Positions 1-7,322 are shown, counted from the stretch's first letter. The stretch: DNA of 15,704 bases from Flavobacteriales bacterium UBA6165 (GCA_002422285.1 DIUF01000087.1:1-15704), one strand, 5' to 3'. Numbers and translations: made by a program. Notes: a model not told the origin generated them from the sequence alone.

Positions 1-951
1 ATAAAAGATTTGCATGAACATGGTGTTGACTTATTCCATGTAGATTGCAACGATGATTTGTCCGTTTTCGACGACATTAAAATCATCCGTGAAATATCAG
101 ATATTCCGATTGACTTGCACATCATCACAGAGGAACCTGAAAAATACTACCAACTACTTCGAGAAAATCCAGTTGAATTTGTGACTTTTCAATATGAAAA
201 CCTGAGAGCGCCGATGCAAATTCCAGAAGATATCACTGGATTTAAAGGCTTGGCTGTGATAACCCCAACGCCTGTAAGTGTTTTTGATGCCTATTCTAAT
301 TTTGATTTTCTCTTGGTAATGGCGACCATTCCTGGGCAATCTGGCGGACAATTTGACGCCACGAACTTTAGAAAAATTCGCGATTTCTCGAAGAAATATC
401 CAAACAAACGCGTGCATGTAGATGGCGGTGTGAATGCAGAAGTTTCGTTTATTCTACGAAATTTAGGTGTATATGTATCCGTATCTGGCTCCTATTTGTT
501 CAAAGGTCCGAGCGTGGGTAATGCCTTGATGAACTTGACACAGCGTGAAGTGCAATCGGCTTATGTTTTGAAAGATTTCTGTCGAACCAGAGAAGAAACA
601 CCAATTCTCACCATCCACGATCTAAACTTGAAAAACTTGTTGCAAACCATAGAAAATTTTGGCTTTGGCTTTGCGATAATCGAAGACGAAAATCAAAAAT
701 TCAAGGGCATCATTTCCAACGCTGATATTCGTCGTGGCTTACTCAAAAACATCGAAAAGCCGAGCGAATTGAACTTAAACGACATCATCAACCACAATCC
801 AGTTCATGTTTTTGCGCACAACACCGTAAAAGAAATGTTGACGCTAATTCGCAAACAATCCTTCCCGATTTCGTATCTGCCTGTTTTAGAAAACACCGGT
901 CATACCTGTGGAATGATTAGCTTTGTGAATCTTATTAAAGGAGAATTGTAG
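1..951 (+). CDS. Ribulose-phosphate 3-epimerase-like domain fused to CBS pair (5' partial)
   Basis: The frame is open through the left edge, so the N-terminus is missing; residues are numbered from the first codon in the window. Residues 1 to about 175 read as a ribulose-5-phosphate 3-epimerase (Rpe) TIM barrel: HVD (13-15), the LH of DLHII (H40), PGQSGGQ (111-117), VDGGV (D141) and the phosphate loop SGSYLF. The family's four metal ligands (His, Asp, His, Asp) appear kept, so an active epimerase or isomerase on a pentulose phosphate is plausible. The usual ITVHxE motif has Gln for His. Residues about 200-316 form two CBS motifs with GIISNADIRRGLLK and a YLPVLE repeat, close in style to the C-terminal CBS pair of KdsD/KpsF arabinose-5-phosphate isomerases. 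CBS pairs usually bind nucleotides and control an attached enzyme. Rpe is normally about 220 aa without CBS, so this fusion is unusual. The gene ends 3 nt before the zeta-toxin-like gene. Substrate unknown. Confidence 0.85.
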   Translation: MKDLHEHGVDLFHVDCNDDLSVFDDIKIIREISDIPIDLHIITEEPEKYYQLLRENPVEFVTFQYENLRAPMQIPEDITGFKGLAVITPTPVSVFDAYSNFDFLLVMATIPGQSGGQFDATNFRKIRDFSKKYPNKRVHVDGGVNAEVSFILRNLGVYVSVSGSYLFKGPSVGNALMNLTQREVQSAYVLKDFCRTREETPILTIHDLNLKNLLQTIENFGFGFAIIEDENQKFKGIISNADIRRGLLKNIEKPSELNLNDIINHNPVHVFAHNTVKEMLTLIRKQSFPISYLPVLENTGHTCGMISFVNLIKGEL

Positions 952-954
952 TTC

Positions 955-1527
955 ATGAACAAGCATTTGTATATTATTGCTGGCTGTAATGGCGCTGGAA
1001 AAACAACGGCTTCGTTTACCATTCTTCCAGAAATATTGAACTGCAAGGAATTTATAAATGCGGACGAGATTGCTAAAGGTTTATCCCCTTTTCAACCAGA
1101 AAGTGTAGCCATTGAAGCAGGTCGAATTATGCTGTCTCGCATCAATGAATTACTTGCACAAGGTAAAAGCTTTGCCTTTGAAACTACTTTAGCGACAAAG
1201 AGTTATGCTGGGAAAATTGAAAAAGCAAAATCCAATGGATACCAAGTCACTTTGTTGTTCTTTTGGCTAAAAAGTATCAATCTTGCCAAAGCCAGAGTTC
1301 AAGAAAGGGTAATTGAAGGCGGACATAATATTCCAGAGGATGTTATTGTTAGACGATATTCCTTAGGCATTCAAAACCTGTTTAAAATCTACACGCCAAT
1401 CGTTGACAATGTTTTCATATTTGACAACACCGATGGAGAACCTGAATTGATTGCCGAAAAAGAAAAAAATATGGTGATGGTTATCCATAACGACGAGGTT
1501 TACAAAAAAATATTAGAAGCACTATGA
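955..1527 (+). CDS. Zeta-toxin-family P-loop kinase
   Basis: A 190-aa protein of the zeta toxin / AAA_33 kinase type. The Walker A motif is GCNGAGKTT (10-18). INADEIAKGLSP (34-45) carries the conserved Asp of the substrate pocket, and FETTLA (75-80) matches the Glu/Thr motif of zeta kinases. The Arg-rich lid ARVQERV...GGHNIPEDVIVRRY (113-135) is typical of this branch. Classical zeta toxins phosphorylate UDP-N-acetylglucosamine and block peptidoglycan synthesis; chromosomal homologues like this one are mostly uncharacterised and may phosphorylate other small molecules. The ATG lies 3 nt after the upstream stop, and AAAGGAG at 937-943 could serve as a ribosome binding site. The stop overlaps the start of a 48-codon ORF (ATGA), so translation of the two is probably coupled, as in toxin-antitoxin pairs. 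Family assignment is firm; the toxic role is inferred. Confidence 0.88.
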   Translation: MNKHLYIIAGCNGAGKTTASFTILPEILNCKEFINADEIAKGLSPFQPESVAIEAGRIMLSRINELLAQGKSFAFETTLATKSYAGKIEKAKSNGYQVTLLFFWLKSINLAKARVQERVIEGGHNIPEDVIVRRYSLGIQNLFKIYTPIVDNVFIFDNTDGEPELIAEKEKNMVMVIHNDEVYKKILEAL

Positions 1528-1670
1528 AAAATCAAGAAATAAAGGAAAAAATATTGGATGGTCTTAAACTGACTTATTCTCGACTTATTGAATTTAAGAA
1601 GCAAAAAAAGACGCGCTTGGTTATTCAACGAGGGGATGAAATCATAAAAATAAGTCCAGAAAACCTATGA
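1524..1670 (+). CDS. 48-aa small protein, possible antitoxin partner of the zeta-like kinase
   Basis: This is a short ORF of 48 codons plus TGA whose ATG overlaps the stop of the zeta-like gene in the sequence ATGA, a classic sign of translational coupling. The product is very basic and charged. An N-terminal part MKNQEIKEKILDGLKL would form an amphipathic helix, a middle has YSRLIEFKKQKKTRLVI, and the end (about 32-48) looks like a short beta-hairpin with RGDEIIKISPENL. I recognise no named domain. From memory, similar short basic ORFs follow zeta-like kinases in other Bacteroidota, which would support a partner or antitoxin role, but no search was possible. It is much smaller than the epsilon antitoxin (about 90 aa) of the plasmid zeta system and does not look related to it. 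Confidence 0.6.
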   Translation: MKNQEIKEKILDGLKLTYSRLIEFKKQKKTRLVIQRGDEIIKISPENL

Positions 1671-1716
1671 TATCAAGATCATCCGATAAATAATTTAAAC
1701 ATACATAATCACAAAC

Positions 1717-2715
1717 ATGATCATCCGACTTAAAAACAACATACTAGAAACTCAAGCTGCACAATTAGCCGCTGAACACCAAGCATTTCTCATTCACGAA
1801 GATGGCTTTTTCCAACTTATCACAGGTTCTGGTGTGAAAGAATTGCCACAAAATTTGGAGGCGCATACAGAACAATTTTGGGTTTTCAACGACGATATGC
1901 AATTGGCTTCTAAGAAATACCGCGCCACTACACGTGAAGTGACCATCGGCAACGTGACTATCGGAGGCAATACGGGCAATACACTTCTAATAGCCGGTCC
2001 TTGCTCAGTGGAAAGTGAAGAACAAATTCGCCAATCATCAGAATTATTGAAAGGTTTGGGTTTGACTGCCTTGCGTGGAGGATGTTACAAACCTCGAACA
2101 TCGCCCTACTCTTTTCAAGGCTTGGGTCTAGAAGGCTTGAAATTGTTGGCCAAAATGCGCGAAGAATATGGTTTTGCCGTGGTTACAGAAGCCCGAGACG
2201 CCACACACATCGATGAAATTATCGAATATTCCGATGTCATTCAAATTGGTGCGAAAGCCATGTACGACCAAGGTATTTTACGCGCTTCAGCAAAAACACA
2301 AAAACCTGTTTTATTGAAACGCGGCTTTGGTTCAACTTTACAAGAAACCGTTCAGGCAGCTGAATTTATGCTTTCTGGCGGCAATCCCAACGTGGTGATT
2401 TGCGAACGTGGACTTAGAACTTTCGAAACCAAAACCCGCTTCACCTTAGATTTATGTGGCGTGGCTTATTTGAAAGAATACACCAACTTGCCTGTGATTT
2501 TGGATCCTTCGCATGCCATGGGTTATGCGTATGGTGTTCCAGATTTGGCGCGTGCTTGTGTTGCCATGGGCATCGATGGTTTGCTGATTGAAACACACCC
2601 CAATCCAAAAGTAGCCAAATCAGATGCCTCTCAGCAATTGAATCATCAGGAATTTGAACAATTGTTAGGTAGTTTGAGACCAGTGGCAGCGGCAGTGGGG
2701 AGAAAAATAGTATAA
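1717..2715 (+). CDS. aroF: DAHP synthase-like protein, type I-beta (AroF/AroA family) with divergent active-site loop
   Basis: A 332-aa protein that aligns end to end with type I-beta 3-deoxy-7-phosphoheptulonate synthases such as that of Thermotoga. These condense PEP and erythrose 4-phosphate in the first step of the shikimate pathway. Residues 1-70 form the ACT/ferredoxin-like regulatory domain; the barrel starts at IAGPCSVES (92-100). The metal ligands expected in this family are all present: C96, H266 (DPSHAMG), E292 (IETHP) and D303 (KSDA). RGGCYKPRTSPYSFQGLG (120-137) holds the KPRT motif that binds erythrose 4-phosphate; LLKRG and CERGLRTFE are also kept. The segment that usually reads GARN-x-QNF is GAKAMYDQGILR (178-189), so the PEP-phosphate Arg is Lys and the Asn is lost. 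Many Bacteroidota have a separate AroQ-fused DAHP synthase. The downstream KdsC-like gene starts 2 nt later. A changed substrate is possible but unproven. No clear promoter is seen in the 46 nt upstream. Confidence 0.88.
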   Translation: MIIRLKNNILETQAAQLAAEHQAFLIHEDGFFQLITGSGVKELPQNLEAHTEQFWVFNDDMQLASKKYRATTREVTIGNVTIGGNTGNTLLIAGPCSVESEEQIRQSSELLKGLGLTALRGGCYKPRTSPYSFQGLGLEGLKLLAKMREEYGFAVVTEARDATHIDEIIEYSDVIQIGAKAMYDQGILRASAKTQKPVLLKRGFGSTLQETVQAAEFMLSGGNPNVVICERGLRTFETKTRFTLDLCGVAYLKEYTNLPVILDPSHAMGYAYGVPDLARACVAMGIDGLLIETHPNPKVAKSDASQQLNHQEFEQLLGSLRPVAAAVGRKIV

Positions 2716-2717
2716 CT

Positions 2718-3392
2718 ATGTCTGGCATAACAAATATTATAGCAAAGATTCTCGAAGCTCATCAAATGAGCGAATCTTCATTCTGCGCCAAATTCAACGT
2801 TTCCAACTTGGAGCAACTTCCACTTGCCAAAATCCACGAAATAGCCGCAGAATTGGGTGTTTCGGTAAATCAATTGGTGTTTGGCGCGAAGTTGAAAAAA
2901 CCATTCCCCAACGACATTAAACTACTCATATTAGATGTGGATGGCGTGATGACAGACGCCGGTATGTATTACTCCGAGAATGGCGATATGATGAAAAAAT
3001 TCAATGCTAAAGACGGAATGGGCATTTTACAATTGACCAAAACAGGATTCCAAGTTGGCATTATTTCTTCTGGATTCAAAGGCGACTTGGTGAAAAAACG
3101 CGCAGATATCTTGAAAATCCAGCACTTCTATTTGGGTCGAGAACACAAACTCGACATTTTGAAACTTTGGTGTGCAGACTTAAACATTTCCCTATCTCAA
3201 GTCGCCATGATTGGTGATGATGTAAACGATTTGGAAGTGATGCAAGCCATTGGTTTTTCCGCTTGTCCTGCTGATGCAGCAACAAAAGTACTGGAGCAAG
3301 TAGATTGCATTCTCAACTTAAAAGGTGGTGAAGGCTGCGTGCGAGAATTTATTGAGGATGTGATGGGTGTAGAGGTGAAATATCAGGCGTAG
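2718..3392 (+). CDS. kdsC: KdsC-like HAD phosphatase with N-terminal HTH-like extension
   Basis: A 224-aa protein. Residues about 65-220 are a cap-less type C0 HAD phosphatase like KdsC, which removes phosphate from KDO 8-phosphate. Motif I is LDVDGVMTD (72-80, nucleophile D73 and general acid D75), motif II is ISSGF (S117/S118), K144 fits motif III, and motif IV is GDDVND (166-171). MYYSENGDMMKKFNAKDGMG (83-102) is typical of KdsC and the sialic/legionaminic phosphatases. KdsC is normally 165-190 aa; the extra first 60 residues end in IHEIAAELGVSVNQLVFG (39-56), which looks like the last part of an XRE/Cro-type helix-turn-helix, though the recognition helix region seems shortened. The start codon lies 2 nt after the DAHP-synthase-like stop, so the two are surely cotranscribed. 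The true substrate could be KDO-8-P or another 2-keto-3-deoxy sugar acid phosphate. Confidence 0.86.
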   Translation: MSGITNIIAKILEAHQMSESSFCAKFNVSNLEQLPLAKIHEIAAELGVSVNQLVFGAKLKKPFPNDIKLLILDVDGVMTDAGMYYSENGDMMKKFNAKDGMGILQLTKTGFQVGIISSGFKGDLVKKRADILKIQHFYLGREHKLDILKLWCADLNISLSQVAMIGDDVNDLEVMQAIGFSACPADAATKVLEQVDCILNLKGGEGCVREFIEDVMGVEVKYQA

Positions 3393-3398
3393 ATAAAT

Positions 3399-3429
3399 TT
3401 TGTAAAAATCTATATCAGCACTACCTTTG
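3399..3429 (+). promoter_or_regulatory. Bacteroidota-type promoter for the CARDB-like gene
   Basis: TTTG at 3399-3402 and TACCTTTG at 3422-3429 are separated by 19 nt. This fits the Bacteroidota primary-sigma pattern TTTG-N19-21-TAnnTTTG exactly. Transcription would start near 3436, some 40 nt before the ATG at 3475. Confidence 0.68.
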
Positions 3430-3474
3430 GCACAGTTGTTGAAAATCAGTGAACGAAATTCTAAAATATTCATT

Positions 3475-4023
3475 ATGAAACTTTTTACCTTAACCATCAC
3501 ATTATTTTTCTTAGGTTTTAATGCTATAAGTCAAGCTACAAAACCAGCCAATGTCTATCCTTCTAATTTGGAGGAAAACATGTATTTTAAAGGCTACGAC
3601 GCCAATCAACATGCTGTCACAGGATTACATTTTCTAGTATTATCAGATGGCGACAATTCTCGCGACAAAACACCTGCTTTTGAAGTAACTATTTACTTGA
3701 TGCCTGTAGGAAAATCGAGTATTGATGATATGATTGTCGTAAAAAAATACGAATTGGCAGGTATCTATCACATGGGCTCTCACGAATTCAAAAACGAAAC
3801 CATAAGTTTAGTTGGTATTGACATTCCTCCGGGCGACTACCGACTTGGAATATGGGTAAATTCGGGTGCTAGTTTTCAGGAAGACCAAAGCGACAATGCA
3901 ACCTTGTTCAACAATTCCATCAAAATCACAAGTTCTGGACCTTCAAACAATTCTCAAAACAACACTGAAACTCCTACAAACAACAATCCATGGGGTTCAT
4001 GGGGAGAAGAAGAGGAGGATTAA
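3475..4023 (+). CDS. Secreted CARDB-like beta-sandwich protein, function unknown
   Basis: The ATG at 3475 gives a 182-aa protein whose first 21 residues are a clear Sec signal peptide (MKLFTLTITLFFLGFNAISQ); the frame stays open upstream only through codons that overlap the promoter. Residues about 45-152 have the layout of a CARDB-type beta-sandwich: a YLMPV strand, the SIDDMIVVKKYELAG segment, IDIPPGDYRLGIWVNS (115-130), and an EDQSDNATLFNN segment (136-147) like the ExNExxN loop of that family. Such domains usually serve as adhesion or spacer modules in exported proteins, but here the domain stands alone. The last 30 residues are Asn/Thr-rich and end in NPWGSWGEEEED, an unusual Trp-containing acidic tail. 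No type IX secretion sorting domain is seen. The gene has its own promoter and terminator, so it is probably monocistronic. Exact function unknown. Confidence 0.78.
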   Translation: MKLFTLTITLFFLGFNAISQATKPANVYPSNLEENMYFKGYDANQHAVTGLHFLVLSDGDNSRDKTPAFEVTIYLMPVGKSSIDDMIVVKKYELAGIYHMGSHEFKNETISLVGIDIPPGDYRLGIWVNSGASFQEDQSDNATLFNNSIKITSSGPSNNSQNNTETPTNNNPWGSWGEEEED

Positions 4024-4046
4024 TATCACCCTGATAGATAAAAGAT

Positions 4047-4080
4047 AATAAGTCGCTTAATTCGAGCGGCTTATTTTTTT
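4047..4080 (+). terminator. Intrinsic terminator after the CARDB-like gene
   Basis: An 11-bp stem pairs 4047-4057 with 4065-4075, with one G-U pair and a 7-nt loop. It is followed by an unbroken T-run to 4080. It lies 24 nt after the stop codon. Confidence 0.85.
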
Positions 4081-4125
4081 GACCCTTTATGATAAACGGT
4101 ATTCCATAAGTACTCATATAGTTTC

Positions 4126-4133
4126 TATCTTCG
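4126..4133 (+). promoter_or_regulatory. Probable -7 element for the M1 peptidase gene
   Basis: TATCTTCG matches TAnnTTTG at seven of eight positions and is followed by the GC-rich start region common in Bacteroidota. No good TTTG is found 19-21 nt upstream. A start near 4140 would leave a leader of about 60 nt that contains the hairpin at 4149-4189. Confidence 0.45.
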
Positions 4134-4148
4134 CGACGAGAAAAACAT

Positions 4149-4189
4149 AGACGGTATTGACTGTAACAAAGTCGTTAACACTGCCGTCT
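4149..4189 (+). other. Leader hairpin upstream of the M1 peptidase gene
   Basis: AGACGGTA (4149-4156) pairs with TGCCGTCT (4182-4189), including one G-U pair, and a short inner stem GAC/GTC (4159-4161/4171-4173) lies in the loop. There is no T-run, so it is not a terminator. It would sit in the 5' UTR, ending 14 nt before the ATG. Confidence 0.4.
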
Positions 4190-4203
4190 TAAAGAAAAAT
4201 AAT

Positions 4204-7188
4204 ATGAGAAAAACACTATCTCTTCTCGTGGCCACCTTGTTTTTTGGAGCTACATATTCGCAGACAAATTATTGGCAACAAGAGGTGAATTACACCATCA
4301 ATGTACGTTTGGATGATAAAAATCACATGCTTCATGCCTTCGAAAGTTTTGAATATATCAACAACTCGCCCAATACATTGGATAAAATCTATATCCATCT
4401 GTGGCCGAATGCTTACCGCGATAAGTCTTCTTCATTGGCTGAGCAAATTTATGAGCTCAATAAAGACTATTTGCACTACGGACAGTCCGAAGACCGCGGT
4501 GGAATTGACTCGCTCGATTTCAAAATCAATGGTGCTGCAGCCAAATGGGAATACCACCCAAAACATATAGATATTGCAATTTTGTACCTGAATCAACCGC
4601 TAGCATCTGGACAGAAAATCACGGTATCCACACCTTTCAAATTGAAAATTCCTTCTGGAAAAATCTCTCGTTTAGGACATATTGAACAGTCTTATCAAAT
4701 CACACAATGGTACCCAAAACCGGCAGTTTATGACCACAAAGGCTGGCACCCAATGCCTTATTTGAATCAAGGAGAATTTTATTCTGAATTTGGTTCGTTT
4801 GATGTGACTATTGAATTGCCGAAGAACTATGTAGTTGGTGCCACGGGCGACATTCAAACACCGTCTGAATTGGCTTTTCTAGATTCGTTGGCTGCACTTA
4901 ACCCACTTGATCAAAACGCAAAATTTGATGCCAAAAGCATGGGAAAAACTGCTTTCCCAGAATCTTCAAAAGAATTCAAAACCATCCGATATATTCAGTC
5001 CAATGTGCACGATTTTGCTTGGTTTGCAGACAAAAGGTACCGTGTTTTGAAAGGTGAGGTTGAATTGCCACACTCAAAAAGAAAAGTGACAACTTGGGCG
5101 ATGTATGTGCCTCAAAGCGAAAGACTTTGGCTGAATGCTTTGGAGTATCTGCACGACGCTACCTATTACTATTCACTATGGAATGGTGATTATCCATACA
5201 ACCAAGTCACTGCGGTGGATGGAACAATTTCTGCTGGCGGTGGAATGGAATATCCGAACGTAACTGTGATTGGAAATGCAAGTAGCGCTGTGGAATTGGA
5301 ATTGGTGATTGTGCACGAAGTTGGACACAACTGGTTTTATGGAATTTTGGGTACCAACGAACGCGTACATGGTTGGATGGATGAAGGTTTAAACACCTTG
5401 AATGAAATGCGTTATTTCATGACGAAATATCCTGAAAACACAGGCATGAATGACATGATTCCATTCATCAATATGATCAATTTTGATGAATTATCGCATC
5501 ATGACATGGGAGATATCATGTTCAGAGCCACACAGCGTTTTGGTGCCGACCAACCAATTGAGACCCATTCATGTGCTTTTCACCCTGCCAATTATGGAAC
5601 AGTGATGTACCAAAAAACAGGTTTGATTTTCCACTATTTGAAAGCCTACTTAGGAGAGAAAGTTTTTGATGAATGTATGCAATTGTATTTCGAAACTTGG
5701 AAGTTCAAGCACCCTTATCCAGAAGATTTGAAAGCTATTTTTGAGCAAAAAACAGGAAAAGATTTGAGCTGGTTTTTTGATGATTTGATCAACAAAACAA
5801 ATTACATCGACTACAAATTGGTGAAATCGAAAACCAATGACAAAGGTTCAACGGCTGTGGTTAAAAACAGCGGACAAGTCAATGGTCCAATTGAAGTGAA
5901 CGTGCTTAAAAACAATCAAGTTGTTGAAACACAATGGGTGGAGCCAAGTAAGCGGAGAACACGTATTGATTTAGTTACACCTGATGCTGATGAAATTGTA
6001 ATAAACAACAACAAGCACATTCCTGAGCTATACAGAAACAACAACCGTTGGCAACAAAAAGGACTATTTGGCAAGATGGAACCCGTGAAAATGGAATTCC
6101 TTATTGGAGATAATGAGCCTAACAAGACCAATATTTTCTGGACTCCAGTTGTTGCAGGCAACATTCACGACAAACTGATGGTTGGAGCCGCGTTTCACAA
6201 CAATGCCCTACCTATGAATCGCTTTCAATATTTGGTAGCACCTATGTTCTCTTTTGGCCGTCAAAATCTATCAGGCATCGCTGAATTCAACTATGCATTC
6301 CATCCAAAAAATGTGTTTAGAATTTCACGCTTCGGATTATCGGCAAAAACATTCAAAATGTATGATTTTGATTCCCCAGGAACAAATCGAAACGATGGAT
6401 CTTTCTATGCTTTAACACCTTATTGGAGTGCTGATTTGGGCAAAAAAGGTGATGCCAAAAAAATGTCCTACAACATCTTGGTGATGGGCGTGATGAACTT
6501 TATGCAGCTGTATGATTTAGATTTAAGTCATTCTGGTGTGATGGGTCAATTTTCTGCTGAGTACAAAAGCCGTGACTACCAATCAAGCACGAAATTTAGA
6601 GCAGATATGTTAGACAATGGCTACACAACAACAAGCCGCTTGCAACTCGAAAGCACACACACCTATCGCTATTTGAGAAACAAAATGTCTCGTTCATTCG
6701 AACTTCGACTTTTTGGTGGATTAATGTCGAACTCAGGTAATTTCACACCCAATGAATTCATGTTTTCATCTAATGGTACAAACGGTTTCCAAGATGTTTT
6801 CTTTGAAAATTATTATTTCGGGAGAGGAGCAACGAGCGGCATGTTCACCAACCAACGCGACGACAACCACGGAGCATTCAAAACCGGCGTTGGATTTGTT
6901 ACCGACACTTGGATGGCAACAGCAAATTTGTACGCTCCACTTCCAATTAAAAAGTTAGGCTGGATTGGTGCTTTTGCTGATTTAGGTGCGTTTGGAACGC
7001 CAAGTGGTGCGGAAATGGCCGCTAATTTAGGTTTGGGCGTAAGATTAGGTAGCGTTTTCGGAATCTATTTCCCGCTTTATTCAACAGACAACATGATGCC
7101 TGTGAATGGCAACTATGCAGAACGCATTCGATTTACATTGCGCATGAACCCGATGCACAAGTTGAATTTGAGGAAGTTGATTAACTAA
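4204..7188 (+). CDS. Secreted M1-family metallopeptidase with C-terminal beta-barrel-like region
   Basis: A 994-aa protein with a signal peptide (MRKTLSLLVATLFFGATYSQ). Residues about 25-280 form the N-terminal beta domain and 290-530 the catalytic domain. GGGMEYP (345-351) stands in place of the GAMEN exopeptidase motif, and zinc is bound by HEVGHNW (H371, E372, H375) with the third ligand E394 in WMDEGLN, at the usual 18-residue spacing. This is the M1 aminopeptidase fold, so cleavage of peptides at the N-terminus is the likely activity; the gluzincin residues are complete. From about 620 to the end the sequence is no longer peptidase-like: it alternates polar and aromatic/hydrophobic residues in many strands and ends with a GVRLG...FGIYFPL...RIRFTLRM series, as in BamA/D15-type outer-membrane barrels. 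The enzyme may therefore be anchored in the outer membrane by its own barrel. The gene is framed by its own promoter-like element and a terminator. Confidence 0.88.
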   Translation: MRKTLSLLVATLFFGATYSQTNYWQQEVNYTINVRLDDKNHMLHAFESFEYINNSPNTLDKIYIHLWPNAYRDKSSSLAEQIYELNKDYLHYGQSEDRGGIDSLDFKINGAAAKWEYHPKHIDIAILYLNQPLASGQKITVSTPFKLKIPSGKISRLGHIEQSYQITQWYPKPAVYDHKGWHPMPYLNQGEFYSEFGSFDVTIELPKNYVVGATGDIQTPSELAFLDSLAALNPLDQNAKFDAKSMGKTAFPESSKEFKTIRYIQSNVHDFAWFADKRYRVLKGEVELPHSKRKVTTWAMYVPQSERLWLNALEYLHDATYYYSLWNGDYPYNQVTAVDGTISAGGGMEYPNVTVIGNASSAVELELVIVHEVGHNWFYGILGTNERVHGWMDEGLNTLNEMRYFMTKYPENTGMNDMIPFINMINFDELSHHDMGDIMFRATQRFGADQPIETHSCAFHPANYGTVMYQKTGLIFHYLKAYLGEKVFDECMQLYFETWKFKHPYPEDLKAIFEQKTGKDLSWFFDDLINKTNYIDYKLVKSKTNDKGSTAVVKNSGQVNGPIEVNVLKNNQVVETQWVEPSKRRTRIDLVTPDADEIVINNNKHIPELYRNNNRWQQKGLFGKMEPVKMEFLIGDNEPNKTNIFWTPVVAGNIHDKLMVGAAFHNNALPMNRFQYLVAPMFSFGRQNLSGIAEFNYAFHPKNVFRISRFGLSAKTFKMYDFDSPGTNRNDGSFYALTPYWSADLGKKGDAKKMSYNILVMGVMNFMQLYDLDLSHSGVMGQFSAEYKSRDYQSSTKFRADMLDNGYTTTSRLQLESTHTYRYLRNKMSRSFELRLFGGLMSNSGNFTPNEFMFSSNGTNGFQDVFFENYYFGRGATSGMFTNQRDDNHGAFKTGVGFVTDTWMATANLYAPLPIKKLGWIGAFADLGAFGTPSGAEMAANLGLGVRLGSVFGIYFPLYSTDNMMPVNGNYAERIRFTLRMNPMHKLNLRKLIN

Positions 7189-7208
7189 ACTAGCATTACA
7201 AGCTTTTT

Positions 7209-7244
7209 AATCGAGCATTATCTTAGGATGATGCTCGATTTTTT
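7209..7244 (+). terminator. Intrinsic terminator after the M1 peptidase gene
   Basis: A perfect 10-bp stem pairs 7209-7218 with 7231-7240, with a 12-nt loop. It is followed by a T-run to 7244. It lies 20 nt after the stop codon. Confidence 0.88.
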
Positions 7245-7322
7245 CTTATTAAACTAACTTATCGCGATTTAAAAAAGATTAAACAAAACCTTAACGTTAA
7301 AAACGCTAGATTTAATAAGTCC

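Noticed and set aside
1677..1728. Direct repeat GATCATCCGA at 1677-1686 and 1719-1728
   Set aside because: It does not flank the toxin-like cassette, one copy is in the coding start of the next gene, and 10 bp is within chance for AT-rich DNA with such short spacing. No target-site or att role can be supported.
7291..7300. Palindrome TTAACGTTAA
   Set aside because: A single short AT-rich palindrome without a second copy or position relative to a clear promoter; no operator can be claimed.
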